Shown in pieces: positions 13,060 through 20,403 of a stretch of 24,515 nucleotides of DNA. The position numbers and the translations under genes are program-made. Positions within the stretch are counted from its first letter, which is position 1. The number at the start of each line of letters is the position of its first letter. The notes beneath the pieces were generated by a model. It worked only from the letters and a program-made list of their open reading frames with translations. It was not told where the DNA came from and did not search any database. Origin of the DNA: a virus; the IMG/VR virus record IMGVR_UViG_3300030090_004494, positions 1-24,515 of that record, one strand, 5' to 3'.

Positions 13060-13785
13060 ATGAAGCTAGCAACACGGCAGTTCGGTTCTGTCGATGAAGT
13101 CAAGGCCAGTCTCAAGCGAGGCGGCTCCAACTCAGGCACCGCCTGGGTGAAGGCCATCCCCGCCGAGGGTCTGGTCGTCCGGTTCCTGGCGGAACCCCAC
13201 GAGTGGTTCGGCTATTTCGAGTATTGGGACCAGCAGGCCAGCACGTTCGTGCCGATGGCCGAAGGTGAGGTTCTGCCCGATGGCGTGAAGCCGTCGTTCC
13301 GCTACCTCGTCAACGCTGTCGATACGGCAAGCGATCAGGTGCTGGCGCTCAAGCTGCCCAAGTCGGCTGCCAACGCCCTCATGCTCAAGTTCGACAAGTA
13401 CGGCACGATGCTCGATCGTGACTACGAGCTGGACAAGCATGGCACCGGCCTCGACACTACCTACGAGGTCACTCCCGCAGCCCCGGCTCCCAAGGCCATC
13501 GACAAATACGAGCTTCACGACTTGGAGGAAGTCTTGGTCTCCGCCCGTGCTTCCGCCCTTGGCGAGCAGGCTGAGGCGGCTGCTGATCCCGACCCTTTTG
13601 ATTCGACCGACATTGACGATGACGACGATGATGTTGTCGAGTCGTCAACGGCGGCTGATGACCTGTCGTCCCTGCCCATCTCGCAGCTTCGCAAGATGTA
13701 CGGGATGTTGACCAACGGCGGTGACGCCGACAGCTTCGAGAAGGACCAGTTGGTCGATCAACTGGTTGACCTTCTGGAAGAGTGA
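13060..13785 (+). CDS. Probable single-stranded DNA-binding protein
   Basis: 241 residues from ATG 13060; the AAGGGA and CCCAAC box support this start over ATG 12988. The core holds GTAWVKAIPAEGLVVRFLAE, WFGYFEYWD, FRYLVNAVD, LKLPKSAANALMLKFDKYG and LDRDYELDKHGTGLDTTYEV. This is the OB-fold-like pattern I associate with gp32-like and other phage SSB proteins (beta strands with aromatic and basic residues, then a D-Y-E-L..G.G strand). An acidic stretch (DSTDIDDDDDDVV) follows at about 190-202, typical of SSB tails. Unusually the protein does not end there: a helical LSSLPISQLRKMYGML...DQLVDQLVDLLEE segment, SAP-like, comes last. It would coat ssDNA at the phage fork and recruit partners. Confidence 0.75.
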   Translation: MKLATRQFGSVDEVKASLKRGGSNSGTAWVKAIPAEGLVVRFLAEPHEWFGYFEYWDQQASTFVPMAEGEVLPDGVKPSFRYLVNAVDTASDQVLALKLPKSAANALMLKFDKYGTMLDRDYELDKHGTGLDTTYEVTPAAPAPKAIDKYELHDLEEVLVSARASALGEQAEAAADPDPFDSTDIDDDDDDVVESSTAADDLSSLPISQLRKMYGMLTNGGDADSFEKDQLVDQLVDLLEE

Positions 13786-13797
13786 GTTAGCTGGGCC

Positions 13798-13825
13798 GGG
13801 CGGGGAACGCTGTTGGACAGCGCCC
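13798..13825 (+). other. Intergenic hairpin after the SSB-like gene
   Basis: CGCTGT/ACAGCG with a TGG loop (13808-13822), inside GGG/CCC (13798-13800 with 13823-13825) across a one-sided internal loop. It lies in the gap between the SSB-like gene and the terminator. Confidence 0.45.
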
Positions 13826-13853
13826 TAGCCAACGAGACGGCCTAGCCCCCCAA

Positions 13854-13916
13854 GGGTGCTGTTAGTAGAAGGTTTTTTTGTTTCTCCTTCCCTTCTACTG
13901 GCAGCACCCTTTTTTT
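13854..13916 (+). terminator. Strong intrinsic terminator
   Basis: GGGTGCTG (13854-13861) pairs with CAGCACCC (13902-13909). After a TT/GG internal mismatch, AGTAGAAGG (13864-13872) pairs with CCTTCTACT (13891-13899). That makes 17 pairs around an 18-nt T-rich loop, followed by seven Ts (13910-13916). It is by far the strongest terminator shape in the window. It stands inside the rightward operon, only 26 nt before the next start codon, so it may act as an attenuator. Confidence 0.85.
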
Positions 13917-13918
13917 GT

Positions 13919-13925
13919 ACCCAAC
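13919..13925 (+). promoter_or_regulatory. CCCAAC box after the terminator
   Basis: ACCCAAC begins three bases after the terminator T-run and ends 17 nt before ATG 13943. The ribosome-binding site between them (AGAAAG, 13928-13933) is weak. Confidence 0.5.
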
Positions 13926-13942
13926 ACAGAAAGTTGCATCCG

Positions 13943-14335
13943 ATGGAAAAATCTTTGGACCCTAAGTACCCCGATCCTGAGCAGCTTCGCCAGAGTTACT
14001 GCGAGATACTGGCTGATGCTCGCCAAGCGAGGGCTGAGGCTGAAGCGCTCGCTCGGAGTGTGACCGAGAAGTTGCTCAACATCGCAGGTGATGAAGAGCA
14101 GTGGGAGTTGCCTTCGGGCGGCTCTGCATCTGTTGTTCGTCCGACCTCGGTGAAGGTCGAGGCCGAAGAGTTGCGTGCCCGAGTCGGGGAAGAGGTCTGG
14201 AGCCAGATCACAAAGCCAGTCCTTGATGATGACTTGCTAAGCGAGGCGATCACGAAGGGGCTTGTCTCGATCGAGACTGTCAGTGACTGCTCGACGGTGA
14301 CCATCCGCTCGCCCTACGTCCGGCTCAGCAAATGA
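13943..14335 (+). CDS. Coiled-coil hypothetical protein
   Basis: 130 residues from ATG 13943; upstream codons in this frame run through the terminator hairpin and are not plausible. A helical first half (PEQLRQSYCEILADARQARA, then EAEALARSVTEKLLNIAGD) looks like a coiled coil. A beta-rich second half contains WELPSGGSASVVRPTSVKVE and ETVSDCSTVTIRSPYVRLSK. The helix-then-beta plan recalls Gam/Gp157-like nuclease inhibitors, but the match is too loose to name. It ends in ATGA overlap with the lipoprotein gene. Confidence 0.65.
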   Translation: MEKSLDPKYPDPEQLRQSYCEILADARQARAEAEALARSVTEKLLNIAGDEEQWELPSGGSASVVRPTSVKVEAEELRARVGEEVWSQITKPVLDDDLLSEAITKGLVSIETVSDCSTVTIRSPYVRLSK

Positions 14336-14907
14336 GGTGGCTTCTCGCTGCTGCGCTGTTGCTGACCAGTTGCGCTGCCGATGACCCGATCGTGGCACCA
14401 GCTACGACTACCACCACAGCACCGACCACCTCGACTTCGACCACAACCACCACGACCTCGACCACCACCACGACAACCACGACAACGACCACGACCACTA
14501 CGACCACCACGGTTGCGCCATTGCCACCGCCACGGACTCGGGGTTATGTACCTGCTCCAGTTCTGGAAGCAGTCCAATCTTTGTGGCCAGAGGACCAGTG
14601 GGCGTTGGCTCTCGAAGTGGCGTTCTGTGAGTCGGGCTATCGGCTCGATGTCAAGAATCCGACAAGTTCCGCCTCGGGCCTGTTCCAGATTCTGATCCCG
14701 TGGGCCAGGGAACCCGGCACCGGCCGAACGGTATGGGGTTGGGAATACACCGAGGATGGCGAAAAACTTTCCGCTGCCGCTGGCCTGGGTATCTCGGAGC
14801 ATGACGCTCGATGGACAATCCGCAACGCCGAGGTGGCTTACGAAATCTGGCGACGTGCCGGAGGTTCGTGGAGTGCATGGAACGCATCTCGACATTGCTG
14901 GGGCTAA
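14332..14907 (+). CDS. Lipoprotein lytic transglycosylase-like enzyme
   Basis: 191 residues. The N-terminus MRWLLAAALLLTSC is a lipoprotein signal peptide with lipobox LTSC (C14). A nearly pure threonine linker follows (about 25-60). The C-terminal domain (about 68-191) has VAFCESGYRLDVKNP with catalytic-type E100, then SSASGLFQILIPWA. This is the E-S-x-x and GLFQI pattern of SLT/Rpf-type transglycosylases, which cut the glycan of peptidoglycan. The signal means it is exported by the host and lipid-anchored outside the membrane, unlike a holin-released endolysin. A role in lysis, wall softening or blocking of superinfection is possible. It lies among replication genes, not in the lysis cassette. 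Confidence 0.82.
   Translation: MRWLLAAALLLTSCAADDPIVAPATTTTTAPTTSTSTTTTTTSTTTTTTTTTTTTTTTTTVAPLPPPRTRGYVPAPVLEAVQSLWPEDQWALALEVAFCESGYRLDVKNPTSSASGLFQILIPWAREPGTGRTVWGWEYTEDGEKLSAAAGLGISEHDARWTIRNAEVAYEIWRRAGGSWSAWNASRHCWG
14404..14511 (+). repeat. Threonine-codon triplet repeat
   Basis: About 36 nearly uninterrupted Thr codons (mostly ACC, ACG and ACA, with a few Ser and Pro) make the linker of the lipoprotein. Such a tract can change length by slippage or recombination with the similar tract at 2-210. Confidence 0.8.
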
Positions 14908-14973
14908 AACAAAAACAGAAATCTTGCTTGATTGACGCCAACGCTCGTGAATCACGATGTATGGTGCAGTCTC

Positions 14974-14990
14974 GCCCAACCAAGAGAGGA
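14974..14990 (+). promoter_or_regulatory. CCCAAC box and Shine-Dalgarno of the ParB-like gene
   Basis: GCCCAAC (14974-14980) ends 18 nt before ATG 14999; GAGAGGA (14984-14990) is the ribosome-binding site. The 91-nt gap after the lipoprotein stop also holds a small CGTG-AAT-CACG hairpin at about 14946-14956. Confidence 0.55.
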
Positions 14991-14998
14991 AATACCCA

Positions 14999-15856
14999 AT
15001 GAGCTTTACCAAGCCCAAGGCGAAGCCCGTGTCAGTCATGGTGCGACGCTTCACGCCGAAACAGGCACAGAAACTACTCGACAAGTCAGAGGAGATGGCT
15101 AGCGACGGCACCGCTATTCGCAACCGCCCTGTCAACAGCCGTCGAGTCCACCGCTACTCGGAGATGATGCGAGATGGCCAGTGGAAGATGACCGGCGAGC
15201 CGATTCAGATTCACAGCGACGGCTACCTGCTCAACGGCCAGCACCGACTTCATGCGATGGTCGATGCAGACATTGAGTTGGATGTTGTCGTGGTTGAGAA
15301 CGTCGATGACGACAGCTTCCGTGTCATGGACACTGGCATGGCTCGCCGCCCGGCCGATGCGATCCTTGATCTGGATGTGCCGTCGAAAACCACCGTGATG
15401 GCTTCTGCCCGACTGCTCGTTGCTCTCGACGCTGGGCTTGCAGTCGCCAACAGCCATGAGCTTCGCCTCGTGACTCGGCAGGACCAGGCAGATTACGTCG
15501 CAGCAAATCTTGAGTGGTATCAGAACAACATCGCTCGTGCCGTCAAGGTCGGAACGCATCGCATTGGCACGACCACTGCCTGGGCAGCGTTCCTCAAGCT
15601 GACCGACTCGGCTGGTCTCGGTGACAAAGGCATCGAGTTCCTTGACGGTGTTGCATCGGGAGCGAACCTTAGTGACGGCGACCCTCGTTTGGCGCTGCGC
15701 TCGTGGCTGCTGAGCCAGTCCGGCACGCCGACTCCGATCCTGCTGGGGACGATCCTCCGCTCCTTCAACGACTGGGTAGCCGGTCGCACTCGTAGGATGG
15801 TGCGCCCCTTCAACCCGGCCACACAGGAGTGGCCCACTGCTACGGTGGTGAAGTGA
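14999..15856 (+). CDS. ParB/sulfiredoxin-fold protein
   Basis: 285 residues from ATG 14999. The N-terminal half has VNSRRVHRYSEMMRDGQWKM, TGEPIQIHSDGYLLNGQHRL and HAMVDADIELDVVVVENVDD. The G-x-LLNGQHRL signature is the nucleotide-binding or nuclease loop of ParB-like phage proteins of this size. The C-terminal half is helical (MASARLLVALDAGLAVANSH...). Phage members are linked to DNA partition, nicking or host-DNA handling, but the activity differs between groups and is unproven here. It is coupled to the next gene by TGATG. Confidence 0.75.
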   Translation: MSFTKPKAKPVSVMVRRFTPKQAQKLLDKSEEMASDGTAIRNRPVNSRRVHRYSEMMRDGQWKMTGEPIQIHSDGYLLNGQHRLHAMVDADIELDVVVVENVDDDSFRVMDTGMARRPADAILDLDVPSKTTVMASARLLVALDAGLAVANSHELRLVTRQDQADYVAANLEWYQNNIARAVKVGTHRIGTTTAWAAFLKLTDSAGLGDKGIEFLDGVASGANLSDGDPRLALRSWLLSQSGTPTPILLGTILRSFNDWVAGRTRRMVRPFNPATQEWPTATVVK

Positions 15857-16179
15857 TGACTCAACAGCACAACAACATTTTCCATCCATCTCGTGATCCG
15901 AAAAAGCACGCCGTCACGGAGCTTTTGCTTTCGGGTGACACGATTTCTTGGTCGGACATCCTCCAGCACAACGGCAACTTCTCGCCTCGGGCGATGGGCC
16001 ATGTCTTGCGAGGGCTTGAGGACCAAGGCGCAACCATCTTGCGAGTTCGTGATCCCGAGCACGGCACGTTGTACCGCTACGACCCCGAGGTCGAGTACGA
16101 CGAGCGCTATCGCTTGAGCAAGGCCGACGGCGCTGATGCAGTTCGTCAGCACCAGTTGTTCGGTGAACCTCAGTCGTAA
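15856..16179 (+). CDS. Predicted winged-helix protein
   Basis: 107 residues from ATG 15856, coupled to the previous stop. After DPKKHAVTELLLSGD comes a helix-turn-helix (ISWSDILQHNGNFSPRAMGH, VLRGLEDQGATILRVRD), then a strand-rich wing (GTLYRYDPEVEYDERYRL). The order and spacing fit a winged-helix DNA-binding fold, so it may regulate transcription or help at a replication site. No known family is recognised. Confidence 0.65.
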   Translation: MTQQHNNIFHPSRDPKKHAVTELLLSGDTISWSDILQHNGNFSPRAMGHVLRGLEDQGATILRVRDPEHGTLYRYDPEVEYDERYRLSKADGADAVRQHQLFGEPQS

Positions 16180-16447
16180 ACAACGCCGCCGTAAGTGGCT
16201 CTTCTGCGATGTCTGCGGTCGGCTGGTCTACACCGATCAGCCGGAGATTCAGTGGTGGCTGGTGGGCAGTGATTACGGAACAGACGTAGTTCGCTGCCCC
16301 CAGCACATTACTGAGTGGTCACTTCGAGTTTCGGGCCGTGGCCGCACGATGGAGTCCTATCGGTGGATGCGGCTCGCTAAGCATTACGACAACTACGACC
16401 CGATGGTCGAGCTAACCCAACCAGTTCCCCTCTACCACGACGAGTGA
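16136..16447 (+). CDS. Small zinc-finger-like protein
   Basis: 103 residues if it starts at ATG 16136, which overlaps the previous gene by 44 nt; GTG 16163 would give 94 residues and a 17-nt overlap. Neither has a convincing ribosome-binding site. After the basic SRKQRRRKW comes FCDVCGRLVY and later VVRCPQHITEW, a C-x2-C ... C-x2-H set that could hold zinc. The C-terminal part includes YRWMRLAKHYDNYDPM. It ends 1 nt before the polymerase start. Function unknown. Confidence 0.65.
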   Translation: MQFVSTSCSVNLSRKQRRRKWLFCDVCGRLVYTDQPEIQWWLVGSDYGTDVVRCPQHITEWSLRVSGRGRTMESYRWMRLAKHYDNYDPMVELTQPVPLYHDE

Positions 16448-16448
16448 C

Positions 16449-19121
16449 TTGAGCTTCTTCCATACCCACGTTCATTCTGAGTTCTCGTGCCTCGACGGCA
16501 TGGCCGACATCCCCACCTTGGTGGAGAAGGCCGCTCGCCTGGAGCAGCCGGGCATCGGGCTGACCGACCACGGCAACATGAGCGGCACCTTCCAGTTGTA
16601 CGGCGAGGCCCGCAAGCACGGCGTCAAGCCGTTCCTCGGGCTGGAGGCGTACTACGTCGATGATGTCAACGACAAGAAGGCGAAGCGCTACCACCTGTCG
16701 CTCCTGGCCTACACGACCAACGGTTACAAAAACTTGGCAAGGCTCTGCTCGTTATCAAACGGGCGGAGCCATTTTCATTTCAAGCCACGGATCGACAGGC
16801 TCGATCTCGTCAAGGCTGCGGCAGCGGGTGAGTTGGAAGGGATCGCCTGCCTGACCGGGTGCTACTTCTCGGCAGTCTGTCAGGCGATCGTCGCTGAGCC
16901 TGACGAGGATGCGGGAGTTGCTGCCGCAGTTGGGCAGGTCAAGTTTTTCCAAAGCCTCTTCCCGATGGTTTTTGTGGAGGTGCAGCACCACCACACGCCA
17001 CACCCTCATGGCTGGGATGATGATCGCCTCGTTCGTGCCCTTTGGAAATTGAGCAACATCACCGGCGCTCCGCCAATCATCACGAATGACTGCCACTACT
17101 GCGACAAGTCCCACGCCGATGCCCACGCCATGATGAAGTCGGTGGCTTACTCGTCCGACATTTCCGAGGTGTCCTTCCCCGGCGACTCGTATCACTTCGC
17201 AACCGAAGCCTGGATCAAGCGCCACTACCGGGAGCACATGGATGTTTGGCAGGCAGCCGAAAGTTCTTACGAAACTTTGCTGGACGCTCACCGCCTCCGC
17301 ATCCCTCCCCTGGACAAATACGAGTACCACGTTCCAAAGATTGCAGATGACCCCGACGCTGTTCTACGTGACCTATGCAACATTGCTTTGGGGCATCTGA
17401 GCCTGGACAATGAGACGTATCAAGATCGACTTGAATACGAGCTTGGGGTCATAGATGGACTGGGTTTCGCTGACTATTTTCTACTCGTACACGACTACGT
17501 TCAATGGTGCCGAGCGGAGTCCATACTTGTACTCGCACGGGGGTCAGCGGCGGGATCGCTCGTCTGCTTCCTCCTCGGCTTCACCCAGGTGGACCCGCTT
17601 CTTTGGTCGCTCACGTTCGACCGATTCCTGACGCCTGACCGTGAGCGGCCACCTGACATCGACCTCGACATCGAGGATGTTCGCCGGGCTGATGTCGTTG
17701 AGTACCTGAAGGAAAAGTACGAGATTCTCCAGATCGGCACCTACAACCGGATGGGCTACGACGAGGAGACTGGCCGAGGGTCGCTGTTCATTCAGTACAT
17801 GAGTGCCCAGCGAAAGATTCTCGGGGACGACTTCGCTCGGGAGCTTGGCCGAGTTCAGAACTTGCACGACCTCGATCAAGTGCGGCCTGATGACGCTCGA
17901 CGCCTACGAGAGTTAGGCACGGTTCCTCTTCGACGCTCGCCGGGTGCCCATGCGGCTGGATTCGTTTTGTCGGCACCGCCCGATCACAACATCGAAGAGT
18001 GGCTGCCGACGATGTTGATCCCGTCGAGCGACACCACGGTGACGCAGCACATGATGGATGATGTCGAGGATGCCGGGTACATCAAGATCGACCTGCTCGG
18101 GCTGCGGTCGCTGACTACCCTGCGGCGGTGTCAGGAGTTGACCGGCGTTCTTGCTGAGGACATCCCACTGGACGACAACGAGACGTTCAAGTTTTTGCGG
18201 AAGGGCAAGGCCGAGACGGGCGTCTTTCAGTTGGAGGGGTTCACCGCTGCCCGTGGCTGCCGGGAGGTCAAGCCCAAGTCCGTCGCTGACCTGATCCTCA
18301 TCAACGCCTTGTACCGCCCGGCCACGATTGACTTCGGCTACACCGCCGCTTTCTTGGAGAACCGAAAGAATCCTGCCGAGGTCACCTACCCGCACGAAAT
18401 CTTTGAGCGTCACCTCGATGAAACTTTCGGGGTGCCGGTCTTTCAAGAGCAGGTGCTGGCGATTCTGCGTGACCTCGGTATGCCGGTCGAAAAGCTCAAC
18501 GACTTCCTCACGGCAGTCAAGGGCAAGCACGCCAAGGGCGGCTACTCGGACAAGAGCGACGCCTTGGTCGCTGGTGCCCGAGCAGATTTTGATCGCCTGT
18601 GTAGCGGTCACGGGATGGCCAGTAGGGAGATCACGGAAGCGTGGTCGCTAGTCGAGGGCTTCGCCGCCTATGGGTTCAACCGTGCCCACGCCACGGCCTA
18701 CTCCCTGCTCGGCTACCAGCTCGCCTACCTGAAGGTTCACCACCCGGTCGAGTTCCATGCAGCCCTGCTGGAGACGACTGTCGGCACCCCGAAGGAGTCC
18801 AAGTACATCGCTGAGTCACGGCGAGTCGGCATTCCTGTGCTGGGCGTCTGTGTCAATCGCTCGTCTGTTAGTTGGTCGGTGGATCAGTCGGGCAAGGCAG
18901 TTCGCCGTGGGCTATTGTCGGTGAAGGGGATCGGGCCTCGTGCCGCCGAAGCTGTAGCAGAGCACGCACCATTCGAGTCGATGGAAGATTTGATTGAGCG
19001 TTGTCCTGCCCGTCCAGTCACGGGCGGCAAGAGTTGGGAAAAAGAAGGAAAGCTGGCCGGTGTGCTGGCCAAGCTCCAGAAAGCTGGGGCGCTACAAAAG
19101 TTGGGAGTTCCAAGAGGATGA
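16449..19121 (+). CDS. dnaE: DNA polymerase III alpha subunit (DnaE type)
   Basis: 890 residues from TTG 16449, one base after the previous stop. The N-terminal PHP domain keeps its metal site motifs: FFHTHVHSEFS, GLTDHGNM and the later NDCHYCDK. The polymerase core has LARGSAAGSLVCFLLG, then PPDIDLDIED (catalytic-type D403 and D405), PGAHAAGFVLS, YIKIDLLGLRSLT and FNRAHATAYSLLGYQLAYLK. A helix-hairpin-helix (VKGIGPRAAEAV) lies near residue 825. Bacterial DnaE is about 1,160 residues, so the C-terminal OB and tau-binding parts are missing. This is the phage's replicative C-family polymerase. It is coupled to the RecA-like gene by ATGA. Confidence 0.95.
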   Translation: MSFFHTHVHSEFSCLDGMADIPTLVEKAARLEQPGIGLTDHGNMSGTFQLYGEARKHGVKPFLGLEAYYVDDVNDKKAKRYHLSLLAYTTNGYKNLARLCSLSNGRSHFHFKPRIDRLDLVKAAAAGELEGIACLTGCYFSAVCQAIVAEPDEDAGVAAAVGQVKFFQSLFPMVFVEVQHHHTPHPHGWDDDRLVRALWKLSNITGAPPIITNDCHYCDKSHADAHAMMKSVAYSSDISEVSFPGDSYHFATEAWIKRHYREHMDVWQAAESSYETLLDAHRLRIPPLDKYEYHVPKIADDPDAVLRDLCNIALGHLSLDNETYQDRLEYELGVIDGLGFADYFLLVHDYVQWCRAESILVLARGSAAGSLVCFLLGFTQVDPLLWSLTFDRFLTPDRERPPDIDLDIEDVRRADVVEYLKEKYEILQIGTYNRMGYDEETGRGSLFIQYMSAQRKILGDDFARELGRVQNLHDLDQVRPDDARRLRELGTVPLRRSPGAHAAGFVLSAPPDHNIEEWLPTMLIPSSDTTVTQHMMDDVEDAGYIKIDLLGLRSLTTLRRCQELTGVLAEDIPLDDNETFKFLRKGKAETGVFQLEGFTAARGCREVKPKSVADLILINALYRPATIDFGYTAAFLENRKNPAEVTYPHEIFERHLDETFGVPVFQEQVLAILRDLGMPVEKLNDFLTAVKGKHAKGGYSDKSDALVAGARADFDRLCSGHGMASREITEAWSLVEGFAAYGFNRAHATAYSLLGYQLAYLKVHHPVEFHAALLETTVGTPKESKYIAESRRVGIPVLGVCVNRSSVSWSVDQSGKAVRRGLLSVKGIGPRAAEAVAEHAPFESMEDLIERCPARPVTGGKSWEKEGKLAGVLAKLQKAGALQKLGVPRG

Positions 19122-20149
19122 GTACCGCTCAAGACTTGATGAAAGAGATCAACGCAGCCCTCGGGTCGGGCACGGTGATGCTGGCTAACGACGAGACCCT
19201 ACGAGTTGGGCGCTTGCCCACCGGGGTGCTGCCGATCGACGTTCTGCTCGATGGCGGGATTCCGACCGGGCGCTTCACCGAGTTGTTTGGCGCTTACTCC
19301 ACCCTCAAGTCCTACATCGCTCTGTCGTGCATCGCTCAGACTCAAGCGACGGGCGGAATCTGCGCCTTGATCGACACCGAGCACGCTTACGATCCTGAGT
19401 GGGCGGAGAGCATCGGCGTCAACACAGCCGACCTGATCTACCAGTCGCCGGAAACTGGCGAAGAAGCTATCGACGTTTCCGAGGTGCTGATCCGCAACGG
19501 TGTTGACCTCATCGTGTGGGATTCGGTAGCTGCCACACTGCCGCAGGCCGAAGGCAACAAACGGATGTCAAAGGAGTCCGTGCAGCCCGCTCGCCTCGCT
19601 GCCCTGATGTCCCTCGGCATGAGGAAGCTCACGGCCGCCAACGACAAGACGGCGATCCTCTTCATCAACCAGACTCGGCTCAGCGTCGGTGTCGTCTTTG
19701 GCGATCCTGAAACCGTGCCGGGTGGTCGAGCGCTTCCTTTCTACGCCAGCTATCGAGTGGCGCTGCGGAAGGCAGGCAAGGAGAAGGAGAAGGTCGATGT
19801 CACCGGGCCTGACGGCAAGAAGGCCCAGGTCAATCAGGTGACCGGCCACAAGATTCGGGCGACACTGGAGAAGTCGAAGTTGTCGGCCCCGAGTCGAGAT
19901 GTGCTGTTCACGTTCGACCTTGAGACGGGCGCAGTCGATGAGGCTGCCTATGTCTTGGGGGCTGGAGTTGAGCATGGGATCGTCAAGCATGAAGGCAGGT
20001 CGTGGTGGCTAGAGGGAGACGAAAAGATCGTGGGGACGGCCAAGTTCCTTGGCTGGCTGAAGAGCAATCCCGAGAAGCTGGAGAAGGCAAAGGCGGAACT
20101 CTTGGAGCGCCTTGGCGAACAAGAACCCGCCAGCAAGACGGACGAGTAA
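19118..20149 (+). CDS. recA: RecA-like recombinase
   Basis: 343 residues from ATG 19118, coupled to the polymerase stop, with AAGAGG at 19113-19118 as a tight ribosome-binding site. The core has GRLPTGVLPIDVLLDGGIPT, a P-loop GAYSTLKS (58-65), IDTEHAYDPEW with catalytic-type E88, Walker B LIVWDSVAATLP (131-142) and INQTR. The P-loop departs from the cellular GPESSGKT: the Gly before the lysine is Leu, though K64 and S65 remain. It would pair single strands with homologous duplex for repair and recombination-dependent replication. It is followed by three nucleases that fit the same pathway. Confidence 0.9.
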   Translation: MSTAQDLMKEINAALGSGTVMLANDETLRVGRLPTGVLPIDVLLDGGIPTGRFTELFGAYSTLKSYIALSCIAQTQATGGICALIDTEHAYDPEWAESIGVNTADLIYQSPETGEEAIDVSEVLIRNGVDLIVWDSVAATLPQAEGNKRMSKESVQPARLAALMSLGMRKLTAANDKTAILFINQTRLSVGVVFGDPETVPGGRALPFYASYRVALRKAGKEKEKVDVTGPDGKKAQVNQVTGHKIRATLEKSKLSAPSRDVLFTFDLETGAVDEAAYVLGAGVEHGIVKHEGRSWWLEGDEKIVGTAKFLGWLKSNPEKLEKAKAELLERLGEQEPASKTDE

Positions 20150-20403
20150 CCGAGAAGAAGATCGCCAAAGAGTTGGGTGCCACTCTCCACCCAAACTCGG
20201 GTGCCTTGCGAATCAAGCACGATGCGTCGGATGCCGAAACGCTCTACGAGATCAAGGACGCCAACAAGACGTACACGCTCAAGGCCGAGGAGTTGAACGA
20301 GCTTTGGGTGCGTGCAGCTCGGGAGGTCAAGACCCCCGAGTTCATTGTCACATTCCGCCACCATAATGTGACTGCACGAATCTCGATTCAGAAAGACATC
20401 TGA
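20146..20403 (+). CDS. Small resolvase-like nuclease with no standard start codon
   Basis: The frame carries TEKKIAKELGATLHPNSGAL, RIKHDASDAETLYEIKDANK and EFIVTFRHH. The order E..IAKELGA..PNSG, then D and E-x-K, fits the small Hjc/VRR-type PD-(D/E)xK resolvases of about 85-110 residues. At the place where the GTGA overlap would put the start, the codon is GTA (20146-20148), inside the RecA-like stop context GAGTAACC. The next possible start, TTG 20172, would remove the conserved N-terminus. The frame is open back to 20002, but that part looks like a shadow of the RecA-like gene. Possible explanations are a GTA start, a base error or a frameshift fusion. It is coupled to the next gene by TGATG. 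Confidence 0.65.
   Translation, partial: VTEKKIAKELGATLHPNSGALRIKHDASDAETLYEIKDANKTYTLKAEELNELWVRAAREVKTPEFIVTFRHHNVTARISIQKDI

Noticed and set aside
17886-17892. CTGATGA resembling a second hammerhead core
   Set aside because: It lies inside the polymerase gene, has no GAA partner or flanking stems, and fits the reading frame.
20002-20145. Upstream extension of the resolvase-like gene to GTG 20002
   Set aside because: It would overlap the RecA-like gene by 148 nt and its residues look like a shadow (Arg/Gly-rich, no family pattern).
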